The notes beneath the pieces were generated by a model. That model searched no databases and was not told the origin of the DNA. It was given only the letters and a program-made list of their open reading frames with translations. Positions 10,949-23,814 of a stretch of 64,000 nt of DNA are shown here, one piece after another. This stretch comes from Apostichopus japonicus (taxonomy: Eukaryota; Echinodermata; Holothuroidea; Aspidochirotida; Stichopodidae): NCBI RefSeq assembly GCF_037975245.1, contig NC_092574.1, forward strand, positions 5,264,713 to 5,328,712. The letters run 5' to 3'. Made by a program: the position numbers and the translations under genes. How positions within the stretch are numbered: position 1 is the stretch's first letter; each line of letters starts with the position of its first letter.

Positions 10949-11699
10949 TATACATGCAGGGACGAAGCCAGGGGAGCAGGGGGGCGACTGCTCCCCCCTT
11001 TCAGTGTCGAAAAAAATGTTTAAAATCTGTTATTTTTAGCATGGTATTTTATCAGTGCTCTTTTCATCTTGAACACTCGTCAGCTCCGTTAACTCGATTA
11101 TAATCGTAGTGACATTCAGGCCTACTGACTGAACTACTAACTTAGTTTGGCAGATGCAATTAGCTAATTTTAGCCTATAACCTATTATAAGTCTACAGTT
11201 ACTGTAGCCAATGCGTAATAAAATACATATTGCCTACCTAACCCCACTCGATGGAATGTCACGAACCGCGTATGCACAGCGACGACGACAACGTTCGTTC
11301 TCATCCTTTCTATGATTCGTCCTAAGTTGTTGCACGAACAGCATGTTATGAAGCTAAGCTAGCAATCGCACGTGATATGCACTTCCTATAAATAATGATT
11401 ACACTGCTAATACACTGCGATAACGATATTTGTTTAAAAAATATCTGTCTTAAAAATTATGAAAGTTTATATTGTCCATCAGTTAAGTTCGTCAAATGTA
11501 TTTAAGTCCAGACATTGGACAATAAACAAGAATCATCCTACTAGAAATGTTGTAAAAGAGCACTATGTTTGTCTTTCTGATATATTATGTAAAAGAACAA
11601 GAATTCAAACAGGAAACAAAATCTGCTGATAATATGATATCATATGATAATGATGAAACTGGCAATCATTGCACCAGATCGCATCTCAGGACCTTCAAT

Positions 11700-13330
11700 T
11701 CGTCCCCGTTTTCGCGTATGGCGAATGTGCACTTTTGGCGAAATTGAGTTAAATATTGTACTTATACCTATTTCGAGGGTGAAGAATCGGTTGAGCCGAG
11801 TTTGAAGTTTTAAAACTGTTTTTTTTTTCTTCATATTTTCTGACTCATTTTGACGAATGTCCACCTAAGACCCACTCTCGTTTTTACATACTGACGAATA
11901 CTTTAGTCATCATTACAACCACTCAGTAACACAATTTGTCTAAGGTCCATGCATATTTGCATAACGACGAATATTACCCTTTGGAACAAGCCGCACATAA
12001 CAACCATGTCATACTGGCATTTCATACATGATAGCATAACTCGTGAAAACAGAATGGCCAGTAGGTCAACAATAATATACCTGATTAGTAGCCTAGTGTT
12101 ATGATTGCAGTACATTCTATGCTTGTATCTGTTGCGCGAGTAGCTATAGACAGTAGACTGGAGTAACGCTATTTATCTCGACTGAAATGGTGTAACAGTG
12201 TCGGTACATTTAATTAGAGCTGTGTGTAAATGGGGAAACAGGTGGTGTAAGACACTGACGGACATTGATGACAATGGGTGTAACTCGTATAAAAATGATG
12301 AATAAATCACTCAAATTTTGATTGTGACCGCGAAGAATACAATACCTAGACCAAGGTTAATTAATTTAAGCCATTCTTAGAGTTAGTCTAACCATACCTA
12401 AGGATTAAAGTGAAGGAATCCCAAACCATCATAATGAACTTATATCACCAAGATCCTTGTGATGAACTTATCCCTAAAATACCTAAGTCCATTCTCCTGC
12501 ACGGTACGGGAGTAAATTGGTTTTTAAAAGTCGTGGCATGGAGCTATTTTTTGCCAATGTGTAATGTCATAATGCCACTTGGGATGGTGGGAGGGGGGGG
12601 GGGCGATATAATGTAATCTTTTGGTGTCCTGTCTCCTTTTCAATGTGAATGTAAACAGTTCAATAAAAAATACCAGTTTTACGACAAATTAAAACATGCA
12701 AACGCCAGATCCTCCAGTCTTCAATTTCATATATAAATAAATGTTAAAAATGTAACATCTCCCTAAAGAAGTACGGTTTCTCTTAGCTGTTGGCGGCTTT
12801 GCTCATCACAGCAGCAGTACTCTAGCCTAACTTAAAACTACCTATATCTGGCTAAGTAATACCTAGTTACATAGTTGAAGGTCACATACTTTTACATGAA
12901 ACTTTGGAAGGTACTAGCATAGTTTATACTTAAGTAGTTATTTTGCTACAAAGGACGAGGAGAGGGGCGTTTAGACCGAATTACTAGAAAATCTGTATAG
13001 CAACCTTTAAATTGACAGAACCTTGGATGTTTTCTTCCACAGGCTAAGAAGTTCAGGATAATAGGGGAAGTTATACCATACCTTTTGGAAAATCAACCAA
13101 GTCAGAACATGGACATACAAACCAAATGAACATCACCAAACTGATACACCCTCAGCCCTGGTTTCCGTACATTGGGATTATTAACCCATAAAGGTTGCTT
13201 GACATAAGAAAGGAGAAGGCACTTGCTGTTCCAGAACGGAAGTTGCAAGCCACTCGAATAATCCATATCCATATCCATATCAAACGTTTTATTAATCAAT
13301 GATATTGTGTCTTATTAAGATTGTAAGGAA
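11700..13330. other. Interior of the hAT composite, no gene seen
   Basis: Several 60-70-codon ORFs on both strands, none with a recognisable domain; a G run near 12590 and a short CATATC repeat near 13265. Could be 5' part of the decayed LINE or hAT-derived filler. Confidence 0.4.
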
Positions 13331-13339
13331 ATAATTATA

Positions 13340-14840
13340 ACAAAGGGTCTTTAATGACTTTTCAAGTGCGTTTAATACTGTCTTGCCAAATCAATTAATG
13401 AAGGATGTTTTACGATTTATCAAAGAAACATGGCTTATTTATTGGCTGACACAATTTCTTCAAGGATGGCCCAGACAAGTAAGGTTGGATAAAGGGTTAT
13501 CGGAAATATTGGAAATAAAGGTTGGTGTGCCTTGGGGGGGGGGGGGGGTGGGGGGTCCATTATATGCTATATTATTTACTATATATATATACTGATGAAA
13601 TTGGGTCAAACTCACACATTTCTGTTACAAAATATGCCGATGATACTGCTGTATCATGCACAATTCCTAAGAGCTCTGTTGAAACTGACCAATGAAATTT
13701 TCAGTGTTCTGTAAATGACATAGTTCCAACATGTGACCGCAAGACTTTATTGCGTAACCCCCCCCCCAAAAAAAAAAAATAAAGGAAATTCGTTTTTGAA
13801 AATAAACCATAAAACATGAAGGTCTCATTCTATCAACGTCGCAACGTGTTATTGAGGGATCTGATGTGGCTAGAACCTCCAAAACTGAGTACTGGGAGTA
13901 AACAGCGACGACAGTTTGACCTTTTCTTGCAAAGCATCAAGGTATTAAAAGACTATATTATATACATATAGGCGTAGGAGGCGGGGGGGGGGCTGGGGGG
14001 CTGCAGCCGCCCCCATCCAAAAAATTGTTAAAATTTGGGCAATATGCTGAGAATTTTTCGGGCACCTACTGAAGGAAAAATAATTTGCAATGTGTTTTTC
14101 AATGGTTAAACTGATATTATTTTTATCATTATTATTGTAACGACTTCCCTAATAATTATAACCAATATGGAAGGATAATAACACGGAAATTATTGTATGT
14201 TATTGGCATGCGATGTAGTAACCAATGCATGCCTATATGATATGCATATTAACGTGTTGAGTCGTTACAGCCCCCCCCCCCCAAATCAAATTGGGCTCCT
14301 ACGCTTATGATTATATAGTATCTAGTGTGGCTTACGTTGTGTCTTTCTTTAACCAAAATGCTAAGGGAAATGTTTTCAATACAACTATTCAACCTGGCAC
14401 ATGTGATATATGTCTGGTACCATTTTATATTGCAAAAAAAAGCAAAGAAAGGAGAATGAAGTTTCTTAAATACACATCAGCTATATTTAATTTAGATTAC
14501 AGTATACTTTTAGAAAAAGTAAATGCTGCTGCAAGACCTGAGTTTACAAGAATGACTAAAAAGATTAACAGTGATCAGAATCACCCTTTGTATACAACTG
14601 TACTACAAAGTCTCCTGCACAAATCGAGCAGAAATCTAAGAAATCCCCACAAAATACCGAACGTAAGTTTACAGAAACTCATTTATTTACCGTGCTGCTT
14701 TATGTATACATTCCATTCGAGCACTTATAATGTTTGTTGTAGTCTGTTTGTTATATCGTTTTATGTATTAACTTTTGTATGTGTAGATATATTTTATATG
14801 ATATCCTATCATCTTGACATTTTCTCCCCTTTTATATGAG
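13340..14840 (+). pseudogene. Dead non-LTR retrotransposon reverse transcriptase
   Basis: Reverse-transcriptase motifs in order on the plus strand: NDFSSAFNTV (13353-13382), a QVRLDKG..GVP segment ending in a G run (13535-13552), KYADDTAVSC with the catalytic YADD at 13633-13644, and, after a 330-bp interruption, the C-terminal region (FNQNAKGNVFN to NSDQNHPLY, about 14355-14600). The expected GVPQGS motif is destroyed by the poly-G tract, and a stop follows soon after YADD. It is a relic, most like the Jockey/CR1 side of the LINEs. The 182-codon ORF at 14291-14839 is just its open tail end, not a gene. Confidence 0.7.
13972..14306. mobile_element. MITE-like insertion splitting the dead LINE
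   Basis: Ends are inverted repeats, GGCGTAGGAG at the left and CTCCTACGC at the right, followed inward by G-rich and C-rich runs. The coding frame of the LINE resumes on its far side. A target duplication could not be made out in the AT-rich flanks. Resembles the GGCGTAG-type hAT MITEs elsewhere in the window (30253, 35405). Confidence 0.6.
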
Positions 14841-14881
14841 TTATTCTTCTTGTTGAGGTATTATATGACTCCTGTCTATAA

Positions 14882-15165
14882 ATTTTATATGTATACTGGA
14901 AGGAAATAAAAAGAAGGAACAACTAATACAGTACAACTTGGAAAGACTTAAACAATGGCACAGTTGTTTCCTTCTTTAAATCTGAGGATTCACACGAGGT
15001 TGGGTTGGATATTATGAATGTACCTGTGAGAGTAAGAAATATTTTATATGTATACTGGAAGGAAATAAAAAAGAAGGAACAACATACTATAGTACAACTT
15101 GGAAACACTTGAACAATGGCACAGTTGTTGGGTTGGATATTATGAATGTGCCTGTGAGCGTAATC
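14882..15165 (+). repeat. Two tandem copies of a roughly 155-bp unit
   Basis: ATTTTATATGTATACTGGAAG begins each copy (near 14881 and 15040); the second copy has lost about 35 bp. At the 3' end of the dead LINE, so it may be a duplicated 3' UTR. Confidence 0.75.
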
Positions 15166-15401
15166 AAATTTCACATTCTGTTTAAGGGGATAGTATAGTG
15201 GGAAATCTTCCCAAAGCGTTTGAAGGATACCTAGAAACTATTGCCAGAGGCATTTCACGTAACACACTGACTGGAAAATGAAGAATTGCACACAATTTTC
15301 CGTAGTCGGTGTGCTTTATAAGATTTCCGACTTAACAGATTACGCCACTGGAAATATTATTTTTGCAACTGCATGTGTTCACATTTCATCATATACCAAG
15401 T

Positions 15402-15790
15402 TGTCTATTTTATACATTGTAGAAAATGGTGGGGGTTCTTTTAAAATAAATAGGACCAATATATCACCCTTTCAGCAGCCGGCTCTCCTTGCCCTCCCTA
15501 CCTCAACATCCCTCTATCCGAAACCCTCCATGTCACCCAAGAAAAACATACTAAAACACTTACCCTCGCCCATAACCCATACAAATTCCTTGTCTATTCT
15601 ACACATTGCAACAAAACGAGGGCGTTCTTTTTAACACTAAGACCAATATACCACCCCATTCAACAGTCGGCTCTCCGTTGATGTTGATACCTGCGTATAA
15701 CCCATTCCTGTCTATTTTATACATTAAAGTAAACCGTGGACGTTCTTTTTAAAATCAATACGACCAACGTACCACCCCTTCGATTATTTT
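15402..15790 (+). repeat. Three diverged tandem units with a TCTATTTTATACATT core
   Basis: Units around 15402, 15592 and 15710 share TGTCTATT(T/C)TA(T/C)ACATT, a TTCTTTTTAA block and an ACCAATATACCACCCC block. Spacing is unequal (about 190 and 120 bp). The 118-codon ORF here is incidental. Confidence 0.6.
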
Positions 15791-16189
15791 CTTCTATCGT
15801 AAGGTCATTCCACCTACCACCCCTTCCTCTCCCCATGTGAAAGTGAACATTCACGGTGTACCCTATGGCTACTACACACAAAAGTGACGAATACAAGTCT
15901 GTGACAGGACGAAACTTCTATTTGTTATATTTAAAATATTGACAACTTTCGGTACAAAAGATCATTTTTTAATTACGCTATACTAAAGTCAAAATGTGAA
16001 AATCTTTAGAGCGCGTTTTCTCAAAACTCACATTTTGAACATTCGTCACTACGCCAGAACGGGACGAATTGTTCAAAAATATCTCAAAGGGGAGGGGGAC
16101 ACCTCCTCCCCTTAGACACCTCCCCCATATCAATCGCAAAAAGTGCACCCCCCCCCCTTCAAATTCCTTGCTACGTCGCTGTATACATG

Positions 16190-17485
16190 GGACATGTGAA
16201 AGAGGGAGTGTCAGGTTTCGCAGTTTGAAATCGAACAATCGTTTGTCTTTTACCGTCTAGTATATCATTCTGTGACTTACGTAGACTTTCCATATACCTT
16301 CATAGACTTTCTCGTGCTTTCCATTAATTTCGTCAAACTCAACAACTACTTTGACAAGTCATCGTATACACAACAGGTACATGCATGCATGCTTCGTGAA
16401 TGAAATATTGTACTGCTTATTGACCATTAAGTTGCATATTATCGGATTTAAACTGCAACGACATCAATCACACACACATGCATATTGTTCTTACATTTAT
16501 GTGTAGAACTACACCACTTCTCTCAATCAGCAATGCCTTACGTGAAACGTTACGTTTCAATGATTGGAGAAAAAGTTGCGTTTTTTTTCTCTATTATGAA
16601 AACATAAGATTTTGACTGTGCGTTAAGAAGGCATACGGTAATGGAGCTATTTAATGTCCGTGATCGATGAACAAGTGTGTATTCTGTCCTCTGTCAAGTG
16701 ACCGCCGTGAGGGCGAAAGCACATCGTTCAACATCAATGCAGCGAACGAGGTTGTTTCGGTATAATCATAATGAGAAACGGGATCCACTTCAAGGATCCG
16801 TTATACCATTCTTACAGCGGAAATTGTAGTAATCATAAAACACATACATCATAAAAAAATTCAAAATGTTTAAACTAACCTTATCTCTTTGTAAGGTCTT
16901 GGTCTCGCCGATGTTGAATAGCTTCTAATTGATCTTTCTAAGTAGGAGTTGTTTATAAATTGTCTGGCGATTCCAAATCACTAAAATGTTTCGCAATAAT
17001 AGGGTAATTCCAGGCAAAGAAAAAAAAACGACCTTTAAACTCTGCTCAGATATCTGTATGATTATACATGAATATCTACACTGCTTTCACTGTCACGTCT
17101 GCTTAGATGGTCGTCGTTCACAGCACCTCATAAAACAAGTACACAAGTCATAACACTGGTATCATTCGTACTACAGAAATGCATACAGGTAAACTGATGG
17201 AAAAGATATCACCATTTGAAGATCCCTTTTCGACACAAAAAAACATCTCAAAGGGAAGAGGAGTCTACCCCTAAAACCACTCCCTAAGCCGGAAGTATGA
17301 TTTATTTGCTTCTCCCTTCCCCTAAACTTTGCATTAAAGATTGTATTGCCATGATTACATTTCAGTCCGCTAACTTGAAGATCTCGGCATTGTCATCACC
17401 ACATAGTTCGTTTAATATATCAGGGAGATAAGATTGTATATAGCTAAAGACACAATGTGTCTCTTTAAAATATAGAAGAACTTGG
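16190..17485 (+). repeat. Copy A of the dispersed segment, right part
   Basis: Matches 29746-31458, interrupted in copy B by the MITE at 30253-30621. Shared landmarks include GTGAAACGTTACGTTTC (a palindromic AACGTT core near 16540), ATTCTGTCCTCTGTCAAGTGACC and AAGGATCCGTTATACC. No genes. Confidence 0.85.
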
Positions 17486-17489
17486 TGTT

Positions 17490-18045
17490 GTCAGGGAAAC
17501 AAAGTGAGAACAAGTAAAATGGAGAACGTGAAGTCTCTTTCGTATCAGGACATATAGCTACAGTGACAACAACAATATAATGTTTTATTGTGATTTTAGG
17601 CCCTCCGTCTGTGAAATATATTGGCCTGAATTAAGACCAATTGATTTAGCAACACTACTGCATAGAAATTCGATATTTTTTCTATTTTAGTTTCTATAAC
17701 AAGTGGAGACAGTCTTAAATATTATAAAAGGACATTTCACATATTACTGAAAGACTATAGTTGTGGTTATTTTAGTCGTCAGCAGATATACCACACATAT
17801 CAGCCTTCTAAAACACCCCAACGCCCCACCCTCCCTGCCCCTAGCGATCAATCAAGAGCAAAAAAAATGAAATTATGTAATATCAAACAACAGGAATCAT
17901 TTTCACTAGACTATTGAACATGTTCTGGATATGAAGTTAAAGGTCATGCATGTTGTTACTGTCTGTTAATGTATATTACTCCATAAAACTATGATTAAAG
18001 TTCAACCCAGCCAGTTTGGCCTGAACAGAGGATCTCCGTAGTAAT
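17490..18045. other. No feature recognised
   Basis: AT-rich sequence beyond the end of the match with copy B. I see no ORF, exon or repeat of note. Confidence 0.4.
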
Positions 18046-18051
18046 AGGCCA

Positions 18052-18581
18052 ACATACATGTTACATACAAGACAGCCAAAATATCTCTGTAGGATATATA
18101 CTAAAATGAGTTAATATGTATGTAGACCTACGTTAAAATATGTTGTAGGCCTTCGCCATGTTCAAAGTCAGCATATATGCGTAAGTTTCATATGTCACTG
18201 ACTCATGCATAGATTTTATAGGTATGGCATTCACAACAAGACATTCACATTGTGAGCTGACAGCAACCTAGGTCAATCGTTCAACTGAATTTCGACAACG
18301 TGAGTTTCCAGCTTTGTGAAAATAGAAGAGCTTCAAACAGTGCAAGAATTGCGCCGTTTGCCTACATACATGTTACATACTGGACAGCCAAATATCTCTA
18401 TATGGTAAATATTAAATTACTTATTATGTATGTAGACCTACACTAAAGATTGTTGTGGGGCTTCCTCATGTTCATAGTCAGCATCAATATGTAAGTTTCA
18501 TATGACACTGAATTTCGACATCGGGAGTTTCCAGCTTGTGAAAATAGATGAGCTTCAAACACTGCATGAATTGCACGGTTT
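18052..18581 (+). repeat. Two-copy tandem repeat, unit about 312 bp
   Basis: ACATACATGTTACATAC opens each copy (18052 and 18364), and GAGCTTCAAACA..TGCA.GAATTGC closes each. The second copy lacks about 95 bp. Non-coding. Confidence 0.8.
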
Positions 18582-18599
18582 ACTGATGTTACGCCGGGT

Positions 18600-19078
18600 C
18601 ACTAAACTAATCCGCCGCCACAGAGGAGTTAGAGAAGAGAGAATAAGAACAACTTGATGTAACCTTAAACAATGGCAATAATGCAACAGTCTCTGCATGG
18701 GTGTTTCAAAACTCGCATTACATATGACATTTTGGTGGGGTCCTTATTTCAACCCGTTACGCTCACCCCCTCCTCGAGAGATTTCATCCTCGACATGTAA
18801 TAAAAAGTGATTTTTCCTTTGTCACTGACAACGATACTGAAATATTCATTTCATTCATTCATGCCGAGTACACCTTTCTGGGGTCTCATGCTAAACCACC
18901 TCGGCTTTATGAGCATTTTCATGTAGGAAAGCAAATGTTTGGCAAACATAATCAATATAAACTGTTCCTCTAATCCTGAAGAACCAACAAAAAATATGGA
19001 ATATAATAATACTTATTGTGCAGACTGAGCTATATCATAGAAATATGGAAATTTTGGATATGAACTGGTATGAAATGT
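18600..19078. other. Possible 3' flank or LTR of the Gypsy relic, not resolved
   Basis: Lies just past the pol stop codon on the minus strand, where a 3' LTR would be expected. I could not find a matching second LTR above 21900, so no LTR is called. Confidence 0.3.
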
Positions 19079-21900
19079 TTATAACTCATTAACCGCTGGT
19101 TGTGGAATCCATGTATGGTCACCCAACTGGTCATATGTCACTTTATTCCTGGTTTGTCTAAGTCGATGATGTCTGGTCTTCAGTGATTCTGAGGGATCAC
19201 CTACTCCCTGTCCCTCCTCATCACTGCATGGATCTATGTTTTTCATTGGGATACCAGTCCCTATTTCACGTACTCCCTGCCCCCCCCCCTCACCACTGCG
19301 TGGATCCATGTCTCATATAGAGATACCAGCCTCTATTTCACCGACTCCCTGCACCCCCCCCCCCTTACCACTGCATGGATCCATGTCTCTCATCGAGATA
19401 CCAGTCCCTATTGCACGTACTCCCTGCCTCACCCCTGCATAAGACCAAGTCTCATATTGAGTTACCAGTCTCTATTTCCGCATGAGACCAAGTCATATTG
19501 AGATTACTAACCTCACTATATGGTTCATGCTGATCAAATACTGAGTATCGTTTAACGTTGCAGTTTCTTCCAAGTCTCCAGGTCCCTCTGGACAATTTGA
19601 TCCCCTCTTTGATCATTATTATTTCGTACGTGTGTTTTTGTACTATGTCCATAGTCAAACCAATCGTCATCGCTACTTAAACTGTCAGTTTCCCATTGGA
19701 TCCTTGACCTAAAGTCTTCCCCGGCATGCAGCTCTTTCCGAGTTTTAGCCTTCGTTGGCTGTTGTGGGTTATCGTCATCAGGTAGAATTGCATCGCATGG
19801 TGACAACAACTTCCTGTGCAGAACTCGGGCACGTCCTAAGTTGTTGTCATATGGCGCAATCTCATAAACAATTGTCTTACAACAGTGTACTTTTTCCTCC
19901 CAATTTGGCCGGAGTTTCCAGGAACCTCAAAACGAGTTAGTTTTTTTTCACAAGTATCCTGTCTCCGAATGGAGGACCGTACTGTGAACATTTTTTGAGT
20001 GTCTATGTTTCGCTTCGTTGAATTGCCTCTTTACACTTTCAAACGCAATCTTGTATGCTTCTTTCATTCGGTTTTCCATCTTTCTGCAAAGATTCACTGT
20101 CATGATATTCCTTGGTATCATATCCCAGACCAAAAGAGATGTCCACTGGAAGTCGAGGTGTTCTACCATACAAAAGATAAAATGGTGCGTATCACGTCGC
20201 TACATTCTTCGCACAAATGTAGGCATGGACAAACTTTGGTAATGACTCCGTCCAAATGAGTCGCTCTTGCTCGCGCAAGGTCAGCAGCATATTGAGGTTT
20301 TTCCGGTTCAGATTAGTTTGAACGGCTCAGTAGTGATGATCGGCATTAATGGAGCCCTTATTGTCACATAGTACTCGAAATCTTGCCATATTAGGCCAAT
20401 AAAATCTTTTTCGTACCAAATCAAGAGTGCGTTCAACCAGGGAGTTGTTGGTTCAACACTCTTGTGGCACATTTCATCATGCGAATGTTTCAACACTAAT
20501 CACTTTATCGTCCTCCTTAGGAGACCCTCAGTGGACATTTTCAATTCTCCCCACCCATTCAAAAGTGCTCGGGCTTGAGGAGTTTACCTCTTCTTTATTT
20601 TTACGTTGCTTTGTGTCCCCGACCTGTGTAATGTACCCCCCCCCCCTCCCCCAGTTGAACGTTAGCCTGAAAAGCTTTCTAATTCGTCCAAAATGATGCT
20701 AGGCAATTAACACCGGTGTTATAATCGATGTTGTTGTAATCTCCAGATTGTTAACATCAGCAGTTATGGACTCTGCATATACTACTGCTCATTGGGAGTT
20801 TGCTTCAACCTGGTTTGAAATAGTCCGCAAGGCATTTTCTGGCACTTTCCAAATACACTCCTTTCGGTAGCTCTCTGAAGTTTGCGAGTTCGGCTACTCA
20901 CCTCTTTATGAAGCGTTTAGCTGAGCTTTGGAAATAACATACGTTAACGGATTGTTATCTGTGGCTAGCATACAGGAGATAATCGGGGAACCAAACCGTA
21001 ACGGCCCATTTTAAGGTCAGAAATACTTGAATTTGTTGTCAGGGTGTTTTATGCTGGCGTCAGGGTACGAGACGCGAACGTAATCACTCTCATTTTTCCT
21101 CCTGCTCTTGGTACAAGACTGCTCCAAGACCCGCCAATGAGGCTTCGGTATGGAGGACGTACGGCAGGGAAATGTCTGGGACACAATCACTGGCTGGACA
21201 GTCAGTCGATCAATCTAGTTGCAAAGTATGAAGCGATGCTCATCTGTCCAAAGTATTTTCTGGTCTGTATTTGGAAGGTCGTTGTTTTTCTTCTTTCCAG
21301 CACTCTTAGTGTTTCCTTTCTTCTTCGTTCAACTCCGTAATAACTTGAATAACGGACTTGCTTTTCCCGAAGAAAAATACACATATAGCTTCGATAGTAG
21401 CCAAGAAAACCTAGGAGATTTCTTAATTCTTTGTATTTCCAGACCTTGCGTATGATCACTAGCACAGTTTGGTACAAATACATATTAATTTGCGTAGTTA
21501 CATTTCTTACCATATACTAATGGGAACTCTACTTCCACATACTTCCCTCCTGGTATGACTACATATTTGTTTGGGGACCTAAGTTCTGCTCTGACTTGTC
21601 ATCAATCTGGCGGACAATAGCCTCTATGTCACCCTACATATTTCCCGGCATTGCGCCAAGTAACGTGTTAACATTTGCCTTGACCTCATCTCTATGTAAC
21701 AGATTGACAATCACGTTATAACCAATAATAGGAAGGCTCATATCCCCAAGATAGACTAGCATGGAAACTTCAAGCCTACCACTGCCTCCTAAGGACAGAT
21801 CTGTTTGAATCCATCCCAGATTTATTCCCAACTAGGAGTTTTCAGCTCCAAATGCTCACCATCTTGTGACTCCTCAACTCGTTTCGAGCACTCTGTAGCA
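19079..21900 (-). pseudogene. Ty3/Gypsy-type LTR retrotransposon pol relic
   Basis: Domain remnants follow pol order on the minus strand with many frameshifts and deletions. Protease end: LPIIGYNVI (within 21831-21634). End of reverse transcriptase: KELRNLLGFLGYYRSY (within 21513-21202). RNase H: DNNPLTYV (about 20961-20938). Integrase C-terminal region: MKEAYKIAFESVKRQFNEAK (20169-19948), then LHRKLLSPCDAILP near 19800. Pol tail: TRNKVTYDQLG, ending at 19079. Most of the reverse transcriptase, including its catalytic core, is missing. The element is dead. Gag and LTRs were not found. Confidence 0.75.
19215..19500 (-). repeat. Minisatellite of about 76 bp inside the pol C-terminal region
   Basis: Four diverged units with GGATCCATGTCTC and GATACCAGTC.CTATTTCAC cores, spaced about 62-78 bp apart, with long C runs. 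On the minus strand the repeat stays partly open and encodes repeated M..DPCS.EGGQGV.. peptides in frame with the pol tail. Confidence 0.7.
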
Positions 21901-22009
21901 CTGGTGTGGAACATACAGTTTATATAAACGTGGATAAAGATACAAAGTATGAGAGAACTCAAGAATTCAAGAAAGCAGGTTTTTTTATTGAAACGTATTG
22001 TACAAGAGC

Positions 22010-22475
22010 AAGTGAACAACTTTTATAGAAAGTAATTTAATGTAGGAACAAAGAAACATGTGCCCGTATGACTCGAGACGAATCATTTCTAGGAACGGTA
22101 GAACAAGGTTGACTAAGGCTTAAAGTCATTCTGTTCAATATACTACAATTGTACAAATTCTGCTTGTTATCTTACACATTGCTGGTATAGCACAAATCTC
22201 AGCACGATCAAGTACGACCTACATTAGCTCAGGGCAGCTTTCACTGCCATCAGATAAGTTTCTCTACTTTTGCCTAGCGTGCCCTAATAAAAGTAAGAAA
22301 CGACAACTTTCTGAGGGTCTATCCTTTCACGCGCATGTACACTTTAGCCTTAACCTGTAATTGGACTTGATTGTGACTCTTGGGGTAAGGTTAACATAGC
22401 TCTATCACTTTGAAAAAGGGAATGAAATGAACGATACTGTGACCTGTACAATAGATTAAGTCCAATCGACTACAA
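22010..22475. other. No feature recognised
   Basis: Between the Gypsy relic and the GAAA tract; stop codons in all frames and no repeat seen. Confidence 0.4.
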
Positions 22476-22479
22476 TATT

Positions 22480-22860
<381 letters not shown>

Positions 22861-23420
22861 GTTTATAAAACAACTCATCATTAGTTGGAATCACATTAGT
22901 TTGCTTACAATGGAAAGTATAATACATTGCGTTAAAAAATTAAAAATTAAAAGGATGCTTTGAAAGGAAGAGTTTTAAAAATGTCCTATTCGAGAAAATA
23001 AATGGACGGTTCAGAAAACGTTCTTCACCGTCAAAAGGAAATGAAGAAACAATATTTCATTGCCAAAATAAATGAAATAACGTCTCCTCAACTCTTTTGC
23101 AAAAAGTACACAAAGGGCCATCAATTAAGGTCATAAGAAATAAGAGTCTATTCGGCCCTAGTATCCGGTGAATAAAACGAAATTAAACATTTTGGAGTTT
23201 TGCTTTCCGAACCGAAACCCATCATTTGGACACTTCTACTGCTGCCGAAAGTGCCTGGGACTCCTTACAAAGTAATGAAAAAAAGTGTCCAAATTTGATT
23301 ACAATAATTATATTTCAAATTTTAGCAGCAATCCAAAACAGTTTCAAAATGGAACGCTTCATTTCATTATGACGACAACATGTGGTCCTCGAGAATGGAA
23401 GAAAGATTGCACATTGATTG
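22861..23420 (-). mobile_element. 3' fragment of an L1/Tx1-like LINE with a 5' inversion
   Basis: 22861-23205 matches 31745-32040 (3' UTR of the LINE) in the same orientation. 23215-23400 matches 32240-32080 (end of ORF2, e.g. GCCGAAAGTGC.TGGGACTCCTT and TGTGGTCCTCGA) in the opposite orientation. The LINE sense-3' edge of the inverted part faces the flank and its sense-5' edge faces the junction, the arrangement expected from twin priming during insertion. Confidence 0.7.
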
Positions 23421-23439
23421 GACGTTACTAAACAAGAAC

Positions 23440-23710
23440 AGTCATAAATATACCAAAAAATCACCGTTCGACAAATGATGAGGAAGATTATTTCTGATAT
23501 CATTGGGAAATTGTTAACCGATCACTTTTCTGCATTCCGGATTGCGACCCAGCCTACGAGTAGCAATTATCTAAGTTACCAAACAACAACAATCATAAAT
23601 TTATCAAAAAATCACCGTACGACAATTGAGGAAGAAGATTAATTTCTTATTCCATTGGAAAAACTTTTAACCGAACACTTTTCCGCATTCCGATCACTTT
23701 TCCGCATTCG
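23440..23710 (+). repeat. Two-copy tandem repeat, unit about 165 bp
   Basis: CATAAAT.TA.CAAAAAATCACCGT.CGACAA occurs near 23444 and 23593, each followed by GAGGAAGATTA and AACCGA.CACTTTTC.GCATTCCG. A third short partial unit (GATCACTTTTCCGCATTCGACCC) lies near 23693. Confidence 0.75.
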
Positions 23711-23814
23711 ACCCAACATACGAGAAGGGATAGCGGTGGGTGGGTTTGGAATAGCCAGAAAAGTGGGCATCAGAGGTGCAACGATCTTCTCGCTGCCTCA
23801 TTTATCACTAAATA

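Larger units (their letters stand above)
10957..16181 (+). mobile_element. 5.2-kb composite element with hAT-type ends and exact 8-bp target duplication
   Basis: TATACATG at 10949-10956 is repeated at 16182-16189, immediately outside inverted ends CAGGGACGAAGCCAGG and the reverse complement of CCTTGCTACGTCGCTG. Copy B reads through the site (29725-29745). An 8-bp duplication with CAGGG-type ends is the hallmark of hAT-superfamily transposons. The first 690 bp are shared with the 1.5-kb element at 26141. I find no hAT transposase; the interior holds a dead LINE (13340-14880) and tandem repeats, so the element is non-autonomous and has been hit by later insertions. Confidence 0.85.

Noticed and set aside
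14291-14839. 182-codon ORF as a gene
   Set aside because: Its residues continue the dead LINE reverse transcriptase and its start lies at the edge of an inserted MITE.
18600-19078. 3' LTR of the Gypsy relic
   Set aside because: No matching direct repeat found above 21900, so an LTR cannot be supported.
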